A stretch of DNA of 64,000 nt from Wyeomyia smithii (Eukaryota; Arthropoda; Insecta; Diptera; Culicidae). Shown one piece after another: positions 22,621 through 34,598 of this stretch. The notes under the pieces were generated by a model. That model ran no database searches. It was not told the origin of the DNA and saw nothing but the letters and a program-made list of their open reading frames with translations. A program made the position numbers and the translations under genes. How positions within the stretch are numbered: the first letter of the stretch is position 1; every line of letters begins with the position of its first letter. The stretch covers positions 244,636,892 through 244,700,891 of the forward strand of contig NC_073696.1 of assembly GCF_029784165.1 (NCBI RefSeq), in the 5' to 3' direction.

Positions 22621-24310
22621 GATGAGTAGGTTCTCGGTTCAGGAGGTTGTGTCAACCCTAAAAGAACTCATTCATCTCTCGACTTTGATTGGAATCAAAT
22701 GTCCCCCTCAAACGTCCCTCTATCTGTTTTTCTTGAAGTACCCCTCTGCTCAGACAGCTTAAACGTGATCGTAATGCAGCACAACGAATTTTGCGTTGTC
22801 ATAGAATGCATAGCACTGAACATGAACTTATGTTTGCTAGTTCGGCTTATTGTAGGTTGAATAGAACTTTATACAAATTTCACGCATAGAGAGTTCAAAA
22901 TAATTTAAGAAAAGACTTGAGCATTTCAACCAACGTGATTCTGGATGGTGAGCAATCAACTACCCCCGATGAAGCGTGTGAAATGATTTTTTTTTTCCTG
23001 TACGGACTTCCTCACTGCGACCAGAATCGTAGATCTATTGTGAGATATACCCGGGTGTCTGCTGTATCCCGCACTTCTGTTAATAGCAATACCGCTATTC
23101 AGAAGTGGCATGCTTATTATTATTGTTCATCAGTGCTTGTGTGTAATGTGATACTCTTCCTTACACGCTTACTGTTCTACTATACCGATACTCGTTCCTC
23201 TTGCCAAATATCACCAATTGTAATTCCCTGAAGAAGTTCCGTCGTGCGTCCTTCTGGCCAGTTTTAATGATAAGAGGGACTTATTTGTTGTTAAGAGGAA
23301 GTCACGCAAAGGTATTGTAGATTTCAGTGTAAAGGAAGGGTAACTGGTTGAACTCGTATTTGCAGCTTATAACTTGGTTGAACTCGTATTTGACTGGAAG
23401 AACCCTTCGGGTGCGACTCAGCTCATGTGTCTCTTCAGCTTTCATCAGTACTTCCGGGGTACCACAAGGAATCAACCTGGGCCCACTTCTATTCACGCTA
23501 TTCTTCACACCGTTAAAGCTTTGTTGGGAGTTAGATGCCAGCTCATTTGTGCTGATAACCTTAAACTGTATGTTATAGTTACCTAGATCCTGGATAACCA
23601 TCCTCTTCAGGTTTTGCTGAATGCTCTTGTTAACTGGGGCCATCGTAATAAAATTATTATTGTTCCAACGTGTACAGTGAAGACCGCTTTATAAAACCAA
23701 CTCTATATAATTACTTTATTGATTGTGTGACTGATCTTGGTGTTCTACTTGACTCAAAACTGGACTTCAATCTTCACTACTCCTCGATAGTATCTAGAGC
23801 AAACTAGCAACTAAGATTTATCTCCAAGATAGCTCGTGATTTTTACGACCTACAATGTTTGAAAGCATTGTATTGCCCACTAGTGAGACCTATCCTAGAA
23901 CATGTTTCTATCGTTTGGTCGCCATATGATCTTATTTGGAAATATCGGATCGAGTGTGTCCAAAAGAAATTCGTTAGGATATTTACAGTGTTGACCTTGA
24001 ACACGTTAAAAGACAGAAGGAAACTACAACAACAGGTATTCGTAGCGAAGCTTTTAAGCGGTGAAGTGGACTGTCTTCAGTTACATTCCACGAAGCACGT
24101 TACGGCACTCATCCCCGTTACAGCCTAGCTTTCATGGAAGCCTATATGGATACCAAGAACCCATGACGACGGTTATTCGTGAATTTTTTGCAGTGGAGTC
24201 TGTGTTTGAGTTTGGAGAGTCGTCGAACCACTTTAGAAATCGATTAAAGAGAATATGAATGATTTTGAATGTATGTATGTAGTTGATCTTTTATGTATAC
24301 TAGTCTAAGT
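22621..24310 (+). pseudogene. Jockey-type non-LTR RT relic
   Basis: Plus-strand fragments in changing frames: RQLKRDRNAAQRILRCHR, LITWLNSYLTGRTLRVRLSS, SGVPQGINLGPLLFTLFF, a decayed ADDLKLY box, LKALYCPLVRPILEHVSIVW, RIECVQKKFVRIF, and a C-terminal VFEFGESSNHFRNRLKRI before a stop near 24256. The order is that of an RT domain and thumb. It ends in a short 3' UTR that runs into an ATACAAT array. Confidence 0.7.
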
Positions 24311-24345
24311 TTTATTCATTAGGATAAACACATGTCGGATGAATT

Positions 24346-24691
24346 AGATACAATATACAATACACAATATACAACCGATACCGCGATGCAGAATACCGCG
24401 GATTGCAGAAGCTGGGGGAGCCGGGGCAAATTTGTTTGTGAGGCCCAAGAAAAAGGTCACCCTAGGACTAGGGGGCTTCTTCAATCGGGAGGCCCGGGGC
24501 ATTTGCCCCCTTTGTCCCCCCCCTCAAATCCGGGCCTGATATACAATATACAATATACAACATACATTATACAACATACAGTATACAGTATACAATATAC
24601 AATATACAATATACAATATACAATATACAATATACAATATACGATATACAATATACAATATACAATATACAATGTACAATATACAATAAAC
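24346..24691. repeat. (ATACAAT)n heptanucleotide array with internal insert
   Basis: About four units occur at 24346-24374 and some twenty at 24538-24691. Between them (24375-24537) is a GC-rich segment containing GGCCCGGGGCATTTGCCCCC and other complementary G/C runs. The array abuts the tail of the preceding retrotransposon relic. Confidence 0.8.
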
Positions 24692-24759
24692 AACAGAAGA
24701 AGGGTAGCCGGTTGCCAAGGTGAATAGAGTGTTCTGCCGCAGTTGTTTGCTTTGCCTCG

Positions 24760-26763
24760 TTGGTTAACCGAAACGTTCACCCAGATGGTCGACCTAGGGA
24801 ACTGACGGGCCTAATGCCGTTGGTGGTGGCGGGCAGCTTCAACGCTTGGGCTATTGAGTGGGGAGGCGCTCTACAAACGAGAGGGGTTAGATCCTGTTGG
24901 AATCTTTGGCAAACCTCATATTAGATCTGGTCAACGTTGGAACCAAATGTACAAACAGCAGAAATGGTGCGGAGTCGATCATCGACGTGACGTTCTCCAG
25001 TCCAGGACCGATCACGAACTGGAGGGTGTCGACGATGGCTACACCAACAGTGACCGCCAGTCGGTTTGCTATAGTTTAGACTACAACGTGAAGTGGCAAG
25101 CGACGGATAGAGGCAACATTCCGGTCGTCCGCAAGTGGAAGACATCGCATTCCGCCGAGGTATTCAAAGAAGCAATGAGAACGGAACACGAGAGGGGCAA
25201 TTCGGCGCTGAAGAGTGTGATAAAGACAAGTAAGAGGGCCTGTTTCGATAGGCTTTGCGCGAGTGCCAATGTGAATCCTTACGGTGACGCCTATAAGGTC
25301 GTGTTGGCCAATACCAAAGACGTGTTGACCAACAATACCAAAGACGTGATCGCCTGCAGAGCGAGCATCAGCGATGCTGGAGCATATCATCGAGTGACTC
25401 TTTCCACGCTACGATCCAAGTCCTTGGCATTTGGCTCACTTCCAACGTTCCAGTATCTCAGACATAGACCCGGGATGATTGGCCAACCTGCCAGACATCC
25501 AATCCTTGAGCGATGACAGCCGTTTCGAGGTTGTGATGGATGCAAGGGTTATAAATGAGGGACTCATCGTGATCGCCAACTCTCTAAAGGTGAACAAGGT
25601 ACCGGTACCGGATGGCATCCCTAATCTGGCGATCAAAATGACGATAAAAGCAGTCCGCGGGCTGTCTCTTCCCGGATAGGTGGAAGCGACAGAGATTGGT
25701 CGTACTACCAAAGTCTGGGAAACCGCCAGAGGACCCATCGGTATATAGACTCATCTGTCTATTAGACACCGCGGGTAAGATTCTTGAGAGGATTATTCTC
25801 AACAGACTGGTGAAGTACACGTAGGGTGTAATCGGTCTGGCAAGTAACCTGTTCACGCTAGATGCTGTTCTGTCCGTCACCAAGATGGCGGAGGAAGCAC
25901 TCCAGCGTAAGAAAAGGAACGTTCGCTATTGCGCAATCGTCACGTTCGACGTGAAGAATGCGTTCAATAGCGAAAGGTGGGACTACATAGTGCTTGCGCT
26001 CAGGATCGAATGAACCCCAGTAAACTGGAGCTAGTGCACCGTAAGACGGAGGTCACGGTTATGGATAATCGCAAATCGGAGCAAGACAGCACTATTACTT
26101 CAAAGCGATCTTTCATGTACTTGGGGGTTATGATCGACGGCAAACTAAAATTTGGGAGCCACGTATACTATGGCTGTAGGGGGGCCTCATTGCAGTACTA
26201 TCTCGTATGATATCCAATAGCGCAGCGGTGTATGGCAGTAAGCGGAAATTTCTTGCAAGCGTAGTTTCGTCCATACTTGGGTTTGGTGGGCTACTGTGAT
26301 CCAGAGCTCTAGGCGTTAACAGTTGCAGTAGTAAACTTGAAAAAAACCTACCCATGTTTCTGGGGGCTGCGAGTGCGTATCGTACAGTTTCGTACGACGC
26401 AATCTGTGTATTGTCCGAAAAGATGTCTATTAGCATCGCGAGGAGGCAGGACAGAGAATGCTTCGACTAACATTTCATAAGGGGCGTACGTGAAACCAGA
26501 AGATCATCGTCGATGTCCTGATGACAGCTGGAGTTATCCAATTACATGAATAGTAGATGGGCGCACCGACGAATGACCATGGCGAAGTTGTCAGGTCACG
26601 GTTGCTTCAGGTAATTTCTGCATAGGTTCGGACATGCGAGGTCCCCAATGTATTCCGAGTGCGTGGATGCGGAAGAGATTGCTGAGCACGTCTTCTTCGT
26701 ATACCAAAGTTAAGGAGCGACATGATGGCAGTGAGCGGACCAGGCACTACTCCGGACAACCTA
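24760..26763 (+). pseudogene. R1-clade non-LTR retrotransposon relic, 5' part
   Basis: Plus strand, several frames. Endonuclease remnants: VVAGSFNAWAIEWG (the catalytic Asp of GDFNAW now Ser) and ESIIDVTFSSPGPITNWRVS. RT remnants: NKVPVPDGIPNLAIK, PEDPSVYRLICLLDTAGKIL, AIVTFDVKNAFNS, then, after a deletion of the catalytic region, RSFMYLGVMIDGKLKFGSHV. The C-terminal frame reads PGTTPDNL and is cut at TA 26762-26763 by a DNA element; it resumes at 32839. Confidence 0.75.
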
Positions 26764-27252
26764 TCCAAGTAACACACGTTGTTATAGAGCTGTTGAGATA
26801 ACTGCTCTAATACAACCTGCAGTTATAAATTTCAGTTGACATAACCTTTTCCATGACATCTCTATTACCAGAAAAGCGCAAAAATTAAAGGCTACTAGAA
26901 CAAGTACTGGTACTTTATAAAGTATTATAAAACTTCATGAAAGCAAGCCAACTTGTTTGACCGGAGCTGTAAAATACATCTCGAGTACCAATATGGTAGA
27001 AATACGTTGAAAATAGGTTTTTTTTTTTTTTAAGGGGGGATTTGTTAGTAGCTTAAGTATTTATGATAAAGATTAGTTAATAATGAGTATGTGTGTCCAA
27101 TCACAAATGGTGACTTCTCAACACTGTTAGAAATTTGTAATTTTAATTGTTAGGATTTGTTTGCTTTCGCAATTAGGACTTATCATTCGTAGGGATTTAA
27201 ACCTACTTGTCAGAAAAGGGGAAGTAAACTTACAACTAACTTAATTGCTAAC

Positions 27253-29912
27253 TTATTGGCTATAAAGAGAGCTTATCGTAGCAATTGAGGATTGCAACGA
27301 TTTTTGTCGAAAATTGTTAATAATTTTATTTGACATAGCTTCTAATGGTTCAACACCAGTAAGTCTATGTAATTCGAGTGTACCAAACCAAGGAGGACGC
27401 TTCAAAATCATTTTCAGAATTTTATTCTGAATCCTTTGGAGCGTTTTCTTCCTTGTTGAACAGCAACTTGACCAGATCGGTACAGCATAAAGCATTGCTG
27501 GTCTAAAAATTTGTTTGTAAATCAAAAGTTTGTTCTTTAAACAAAGTTTAGAATTCCTGTTAATGAGAGGATATAAACATCTCGTATATTTGATGCACTT
27601 GGCTTGTATACTCTCAATGTGCTCTTTGAAAATAAGTTTTTTATCATAAATTAGTCCCAAGTACTTAACCTTGTCGGACCAACTTAAAATAACCCCATTC
27701 ATCTTGACAACGTGATTATTGTTTGGCTTGAGGAAAGAAGCCCTAGGCTTATGTGGAAAAATTATCATTTGAGTTTTAGAAGCATTGGGAGAGATTTTCC
27801 ACTTTTGCAAGTAGGAAGAAAAAATATCTAAACTTTTCTGCAATCGACTGCATATGACACGAAGACTTTCTCCTTTAACAGAAATGCTTGTGTCATCGCA
27901 GAACAATGACTTTGTGCATCCTGGAGGCAAATCAGGAAGATCTGAAGTGAACATGTTGTACAGGACTGGACCCAAGACTGAACCTTGAGGTACACCTGCT
28001 CTGACAGGAAATCTATCAGATTTTGAATTCTGATAGACAACCTGCAGAGTTCGATCAGTATAATAATTTTTTAAAATTTTGATTAGGAAAATTGGAAAAT
28101 TAAAAGTTTGCAATTTCGCAATCAAACCTTTATGCCAAACACTGTCGAATGCTTTTTCTATGTCTAAAAGAGCAGCTCCAGTGGAATAACCTTCAGATTT
28201 GTTAGCTCGTATCATATTAGTAACTCTGAGCAATTGATGAGTAGTGGAATGCCCATGGCGAAATCCAAACTGTTCATTTGCAAAAATTGAATTTTCGTTG
28301 ATGTGTGACATCATTCTGTTAAGAATAATTCTCTCAAACAGTTTACTTATTGAAGAAAGCAAACTGATTGGTCGGTAACTTGAAACTTCAGCTGGATTCT
28401 TATCCGGCTTTAAAATTGGAGTAATTTTTGCATTTTTCCATAATTTGGGAAAATATGCAATTTTGAAGCAGCAATTGAAAATTTTCACTAAAAATTCCAT
28501 TGTGCTCTCAGGGAGATGTTTGATTAGTATATTAAAGATTCCATCGTCACCAGGTGCTTCATATTTTTGAAATTTTTAATAATTGATTTAATCTCATTCA
28601 AGTTAGTTTCAATTATTTCTGCAGGTAAAAAATTCTGGGAAGAAATTAAATCAAATTGACGTGTGACTTCATTTTCAATTGGACTCACAAAATTCAAATT
28701 TGAGTTATGAACACTCTCAAACTGCTGAGCAAGTCTTTGAGCCTTTTGTTCATTGGATACAAGAAAACGTTCACCATCTTTTAAAACTGGAATAGGCTTT
28801 GAAGGTTTCTTAAGAATCTTCGACAGCTTCCAAAATGGTTTTGAATATGGTTTCAATTTTTCAACTTTAGTCTCAAAATTTTGATTTCTCAGAAGAGTAA
28901 ATCTATGTTAAATCTCTTTCTGTAAATCTTTATAAATAGTTTTAAGAACAGGGTCACGAGAACGTTGATATTGACGTCTGCGGACATTTCTCAAACGAAT
29001 TAGAAGTTGAAGATTTTCGTCAATTATTGATGAATCAAATTTCACTTGAGCCTTTGGAACAGAATAATTCCTGGCATCAACAATTGCACATTTTAATGCC
29101 TCCAAAGCGGAATCAATATTCACTTCGTTTTGCAAATCAAGCTCATTATTGAAATTTCTCTCAATATGAGTTTTGTATCTTTCCCAATTAGCCTTGTTAT
29201 AATTAAAAACAGAGCTCATAGGGTTTAAAACTGATTCATGTGATAAAGAAAAAGTTATTGGAAGATGGTCAGAATCAAAGTCAGCATGTGTGATCAATTC
29301 ACTACATACATGACTTTGATCTGTTAGCACCAAATCAATTGTTGAAGGGTTTCTTACAGAAGAAAAGCATGTAGGACTATTCGGAGACAAAATAGAAAAG
29401 TATCCTGAAGAACAATCATTGAATAAAATTTTGCCATTGGAATTACTTTGAGAATTATTCCATGAACGATGTTTAGCGTTAAAATCGCCGATTATGAAAA
29501 ATTTCGAACGATTTCTGGTGAGTTTTTGTAAATCACCTTTAAAATAATTTTTGAGCTCGCGTGTGCATTGAAATGGTAAATATGCTGCGGCAATAAATAA
29601 AATCCCAAGTTCAGTTTGAACTTCAATTCCCAAAGTTTCAATAACTTTCGTCTCAAGATGGGGAAGAGCACGATGTTTGATTCGGCGATGAATAACAATT
29701 GCAACTCCACCGCCGGAACCCTGAATCCTATCATATCTATGAACCACGTAATTGGGATCATATTTTAAATTTATGTTAGGTTTCAAAAATGTTTCAGTAA
29801 TAATTGCAATATGCACATTATTTACTGTTAAAAAATTAAAAAGCTCATTCTCATTGGCCTTCAATGAGCGAGCATTCCAATTTAATATTTTAATTGTTTT
29901 ATTTAAAATCAT
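27253..29912 (-). pseudogene. Jockey ORF2: endonuclease and reverse transcriptase, two lesions
   Basis: Starts at ATG 29912. The endonuclease domain (LNWNARSL, ITETFL, IIGDFNAKHRSWNN, STIDLVLTD, SDHLPITFSL) runs to an in-frame TAA at about 28908-28910. The same frame continues with HRFTLLRNQ until near 28548, where one base is missing in the codons for KAPGDDG; the rest (27253-28545) is open: SYRPISLLSSISKLFERI, ALLDIEKAFDSVWHKG, GVPQGSVLGPVLYN, FCDDTSI, VKYLGLIYD. About 886 codons without RNase H, as in the Jockey clade. The catalytic box reads FCDD where most Jockey elements have YADD or FADD. The two lesions make this copy unable to act alone. Confidence 0.88.
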
Positions 29913-31221
29913 TGCTAAATTTTAAATTAGAAACAATTTTAATAGTAAAATTTGTGCCTATTTGAATGGCTTCAAACATTGATTTTGCCTGCAACATGGC
30001 GTTCAGAAGATCGAACGTTGCCTGTTGCAAAAAAGAAAGTTTACCTGCCGTAATAGGCCCCAGGCAGTTGACATTAGAAAAAATATTTTCACCAGCAATA
30101 TTAGCTGGAGTAATAGGTGTACAATTATTTTCTAGCGTGTTTTGCTTACCCATATTAACGGTCATTTTCGAACTACCAACACTAGGCGGTATAATGTTCG
30201 AACTACCTGTAATCTGTGCATATGTTAAACGGGTATGCAAAGGAGTAGGTAAACTATGCGTCACTGGTACGCTTGGAGAATTTTGTTTTGAAGTTGGTTT
30301 TAATTGAGAAATTGAATTTTGTTTACCTTGCCTTGCCTTAACAATTGCTAAACGGACTGAGCATTGATAAAAATTTGACATATGGTTGCCGTTACAATTC
30401 GCACAGCGAAAATTTTTACTCTCTTTCACAGGACATGTGTCCTTTTTGTGAGAAGAGTCTCCACAATTAAGACATTTTTGGTCCATGTTACAGAATTTGG
30501 AACCATGGCCATAACGTTGGCAAGTACGGCATTGGGTGATATGCTTTTCACCTCCGCCATACTTCCTATAAATTTCCCACTTTACACGCACATTATACAA
30601 AGCATGTGCTTTTTCAAAAAAATTTAAGTTGTTAACCTCATTGCGGTTAAAATGAATTAAATAATTAACAAGGGAAATTCCAGTTCTCTGACTGTTTTCG
30701 CCTCGTGATTTTTGTTTCATTAGAATTACTTGGGTAGGGGCTATGCCAAGTAATTCTGTTAAAGTAAGTTTGATCTCATCAACGGTTTGATCGTTGGTGA
30801 GACCTTTCAAGACAACCTTGAACGGCTTGGCGTTCTTGGTGTCATATGTAAAAAATTTGTACATCTTGTCAGTTAAATACTGAACAAGACGATCACGACC
30901 CTTTACTGAGTCGGCTAATAAGCGGCATTCACCTCTACGGCCAATTTGATAGGTAACTTTAACGTCAGAAACAAACGTTGAAAGTTCCTTTTTGAATATA
31001 TTAAATTCAGAAGAAATAGTTACCACAATAGGTGGAACTTTCTCCTTTTTTAAAGATTTTATATTTTGTATAGTTTCATTATTGGTAACTTCCATTTCAC
31101 CAGCTTCTTGCTCAGGCAAAATATGAAAAGGATTGTCACTACAGACACTCGAAGTGTCAGAAAGAGATGCCTCTCTTTTCCTCCCCGCAGCGATGCGAGG
31201 TTTCTTTTTCCGTCCAGCCAT
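29899..31221 (-). CDS. Jockey ORF1 (gag-like zinc-knuckle protein)
   Basis: A 440-residue protein from ATG 31221 (MAGRKKKPRI); the longer open frame upstream has only a TTG start. The basic N-terminus is followed by a middle RRM-like region (KVVLKGLTNDQTVDEIK) and three knuckles near residues 225-300: CRTCQRYGHGSKFC, CLNCGDSSHKKDTC, CANCNGNHMSNFYQC. The stop overlaps the ORF2 start by 14 nt in another frame. ORF1 is intact. It would package element RNA. Confidence 0.9.
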   Translation of the reverse strand: MAGRKKKPRIAAGRKREASLSDTSSVCSDNPFHILPEQEAGEMEVTNNETIQNIKSLKKEKVPPIVVTISSEFNIFKKELSTFVSDVKVTYQIGRRGECRLLADSVKGRDRLVQYLTDKMYKFFTYDTKNAKPFKVVLKGLTNDQTVDEIKLTLTELLGIAPTQVILMKQKSRGENSQRTGISLVNYLIHFNRNEVNNLNFFEKAHALYNVRVKWEIYRKYGGGEKHITQCRTCQRYGHGSKFCNMDQKCLNCGDSSHKKDTCPVKESKNFRCANCNGNHMSNFYQCSVRLAIVKARQGKQNSISQLKPTSKQNSPSVPVTHSLPTPLHTRLTYAQITGSSNIIPPSVGSSKMTVNMGKQNTLENNCTPITPANIAGENIFSNVNCLGPITAGKLSFLQQATFDLLNAMLQAKSMFEAIQIGTNFTIKIVSNLKFSNDFK

Positions 31222-32838
31222 TTCAGGTGATACGAAAAAAGTTGAAACAAATGTTAAATTCAAAAATAGGTAGTCTTGAGAAAGACTGATGGGAAATAAC
31301 TTTCAGGTAGTCTTTAAAAGACACACTGACAAAACACAAACTTTGAAGCTATAGGCAGTCAAAGACCAGTCCACAAGCAACCGAAAAAACGTCTGATCTG
31401 TAGGACAGTTCAAGACGCACTGATTGAAAATAGGTTATTTTTAAGTTGTAATTGCTAACTAATCAAAACATCGTTGACGCAAGCATAAAACTTTAAAATA
31501 AAAATATCGCAGAACGACACTGATTTATATCAGGAACAATAATGAAAAAAATTAGTGATTATGGCGTTTCGAATAATCAAATAAAAAAAAAAATAATAAA
31601 TCAACCATTTGATACTCTTAATACAAAGTTTTACGTGCGCGTCAAATTTCATGGTGAAACATTACGTTTTACTTCTGAAAAAATTATGCGCCATTCATTG
31701 GATATTGTTTTCTATTTGTCAATCAGTGGAACATAGATTATGCATTACAGAATGTTCACTGATTTATTTCATTGCGAAGAGTCAGTTTACCCCACCCCCG
31801 CATGAGCTTAGTTCGTAAACAACTATCTGGCATCTCTTTCTTACATGCGTAGTAAACCGCAATGTTCTTTTTTTTCCTTGGGTAGATCTGCACTGACCCA
31901 GTGTAATGAAGAAATTCGCGCATTCGTGGGTCAGAACTCGCCATAACAAAGCGCATGCGGAAATGCGTTGCTATGGCAATATTTACCCAGCGCATGCGCA
32001 AATGTATTGTTACGCGCAGTGCAACCAGTTCGATGATCGTTTTTGTCAGTGGCACTTTTAATCAATTATAAATTGATGATGAAAAGCAATGTTCAACCTT
32101 TTAAAATGAATTGTTTCTGTCCCTTGAATATTAATATTGTTTTCGCGTTATGTAGACATAAAATAATTCATAACTAGAAAACGTTGTTAGATATACGGTA
32201 ACAACAATTAGAGTGATGTTGCTTGCACTGTAAGTGTTTTATTTACCTTTTCATGGCGCATTTTGACCCACCTCAAATAGGTTTATTAAAATCGTTTAAA
32301 TAATTCTATTAACAATTTGATCAAGTAGTTTCACGTTGGTTTTCGAATACCAATGATAGGAAAAGTACTTTACAGGTACGTAGTATTGTTATTAGGCGTA
32401 TAATATTGAACGCGCGCGGCTGCCCCGGCTGGGCATTTCATACACAGTTTTTCTAATACATAGTGAAAACATCTGGAGGACAACTTTAAGACAAGTATCA
32501 TTTGTGTCATAGTTGTTGTTTGTTTAACTCATGTTATTGGAAAACATCTCCAAAACCAGGAAAAAATGAGTTTGTGTTCGAAATGTGGTTGAATTACTGA
32601 TGAAAAACATCTCGCAAATGTTGTATTTTAAGTTGCTTTCTGTACTGTTTTGATAACATCATTAACACAAGTTACAGATAAGCAGCAGCAGTTTATATTC
32701 GATAATATATTAAACACACTTATGCTATGAAATAACATCTCGAGAACAACACAAGTTTTGAATTGCGCTTATAGTATTCTTATATGACTACTGTCATTGT
32801 GAATTATTTTCTAACATGTTTTGTGTGTTACTTGGGTA

Positions 32839-33040
32839 GTCCGGAGGATGCTTGACGACACGGACACCTGGAGCGCGGTTTGGCAAGCCGCCTCTAAAGT
32901 TACCCTGGAGCTGCAATGTGTGTGGCGGGTCAACCATCAACACGCCAGTGGTCGTTCCGGGTAGATAGGGTTCCGGGTAGACGAGAGTAGTCTCACGATG
33001 CACCGCTCGTGGAATCATTACTCGCCCAATTGCCAAAAAG
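32839..33040 (+). pseudogene. R1 relic, 3' end after the nested insertion
   Basis: The R1 C-terminal frame resumes as VRRMLDDTDTWSAVWQAASK and VTLELQCVWR, ending at TAG near 32965. It is followed by a 3' UTR whose end was not located. Confidence 0.7.
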
Positions 33041-34464
33041 GGAACTTAAAGTGAGACTAAAAGTGAAAACCGTTATGTAAAAACAGATTTATTGTATAAA
33101 TAGTTAAATGCTAATTGTGATGCGAATTTGTAAATTGTTGCTGCAAATCTAAATTGTTATTTCAAGATGGCGGCGATGTAACCACATAAATTAAACTAGC
33201 ATTTTCGGCTTACGTGTCTACAGCGCACGGTTGTGGCAGGAAAGACAAATAGAGGAGACCTGTCAGGACCACGAAAATCAGTTTTATTATACCTTTAAAG
33301 TTTTGCAAGTTAAACCTAAAGTAGAGTGAAGAAATTAAGAAATTTTACTTACCGAAAAATGTTGTAATTACCTGTATAGAAGAAGAATCAGTGAATAATA
33401 ACTTGTACGTGTACCGGAGAAAAGTCCTATTTAGAAGAGATGACCTGTCAAGAAAAATGTTAACTTATTAAACTTAAAAATTTGCCCGTTATCATCGCAC
33501 GGAAAATTAGAGTCGATAGGCGCTATTCGGAACGGGGATCAAACACTAAATTTTTAATTTATTTTTATCAAACGCTAGTTCGTTTGTTTTTTTTTTTGTT
33601 CTGTTTAAATCTATTTTTCTTGGTTTTGTTGTTTTTTGCCAATTGGTAGTTTTTTAATATTCTGCTTTTTCTTATTTATTTTTTTGCGTTTATTCGCATT
33701 GCTCTATTCTTTAATTTTTACATAATTTGTCAAATTGTATTCAAGGTCTAATAAAATTTTCGCTTTTCAAGTTTTTCGTCTTCAAAAGAGTTATACCCAA
33801 CAATCCAGGCTTTTCTTAATTATTATGCAGTTTTCTATTTCGTTAAAATTCTTTCAATTATGTACACTGGTCGACAAGAGCGATAAAAAATGCTGCCCAA
33901 AATAGTTGCTCAAGGAAAATTATACCTATTTAACCATTCCTGTGACATTTGGTGTCTCTAGCCAGTGTAAAAATGTATCAACTCCTTTCAAAGTGTCGCG
34001 TAGTAATTGCTCGCCGGCTGGGACACTAAATTTCACAGAAATGGTTAAAAAGTTACAATCTTACATTTTTTCCAGTTGAGCTTTAGGATCACACCTGTGT
34101 TAACCAGTGTTATTCTTCAACCCATTCTTCGTATTCCAGTTTGTCAGTTTCCGACAAAACCAGTCTTTCTTACTGTTAGCTTGTCGGCAATTTCGACTTT
34201 CTGTCGTTAGGGTTCGCTCAGTTTCAGCAGCAAAAATTAGTATTTTTCATTCAAACTGAAAGTAAATATATCCCGGCGAAACATCTTCGTGGAAGAATTT
34301 ACACAACGTCCAACTAGAGCAGGTTACTGCACCAGGCAACGACCCGGCGAAAGAGAAGCAAATGATATAATGAAAAAGAAAAAAATGCATATACAACGTA
34401 AACAAATTGCACCAGCGACATTTTCGTCTCATTTCCCGTTTATGTTCTTCACTGTTTTCCGCAG
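33041..34464. other. Intron, AT-rich
   Basis: T-rich stretch at 33540-33800; a weakly palindromic segment at 33860-34080. A pyrimidine tract ending in TTTTCCGCAG precedes exon B. No gene seen. Confidence 0.5.
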
Positions 34465-34598
34465 ATGTCCCGGTGGTGACGCTTGAGTACGGAACCAACT
34501 ACAACTACACTTCCTCGATCCGGGAGGGTGCGGATGTCTACTTCGAGTGCAACATCAAGTCCAACCCGTGGGTGTACAAAGTAATTTGGCGACATCAA
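34465..34598 (+). CDS. Sidestep-family exon B (first half of the next Ig domain)
   Basis: Acceptor TTTTCCGCAG, donor CAA|GTGAGT. Encodes (H)VPVVTLEYGTNYNYTSSI, then REGADVYFECNIKSNPWVYK and VIWRHQ. It supplies the first cysteine (YFEC) and the core Trp (IW) of an Ig domain; in Sidestep proteins the equivalent reads VPVVTLELGTN...EGxDVxFECNIxxNPWVYKVxWRH. The 134 bases begin by completing the His codon begun in exon A and end in phase 0, which matches exon C. GC content and codon pattern contrast with the surrounding intron. Confidence 0.92.

Larger units (their letters stand above)
27021..31423 (-). mobile_element. Nearly intact Jockey-clade non-LTR retrotransposon with 13-bp TSD
   Basis: A 4.4-kb minus-strand insertion. 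TTGAAAATAGGTT occurs at both borders (27008-27020 and 31424-31436), and a poly(A) tail appears as T-runs at 27019-27031. About 200 bases of 5' UTR precede ORF1. ORF1 and ORF2 are full length apart from two lesions in ORF2. The size and mosquito context would suit a Juan-like element, which was not verified. Confidence 0.9.
26764..32836. mobile_element. TA-flanked DNA element, itself interrupted by a Jockey retrotransposon
   Basis: The left end TCCAAGTAACACAC (26764-26777) pairs with the complement of the right end CCCAAGTAACACAC (32823-32836). TA lies at 26762-26763 and 32837-32838. Removing the element and one TA joins the R1 codons GAC AAC C|TA|GTC CGG AGG in frame, reading DNLVRRML, which verifies the borders. 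Without the Jockey insert it is about 1.66 kb and encodes no recognised transposase, so it is non-autonomous. Its right part contains the word GCGCATGCGC at 31990. Confidence 0.8.

Noticed and set aside
24332..24780. ORFs of Tyr/Ile/Cys repeats at 24.3-24.8 kb
   Set aside because: Direct translation of the ATACAAT microsatellite.
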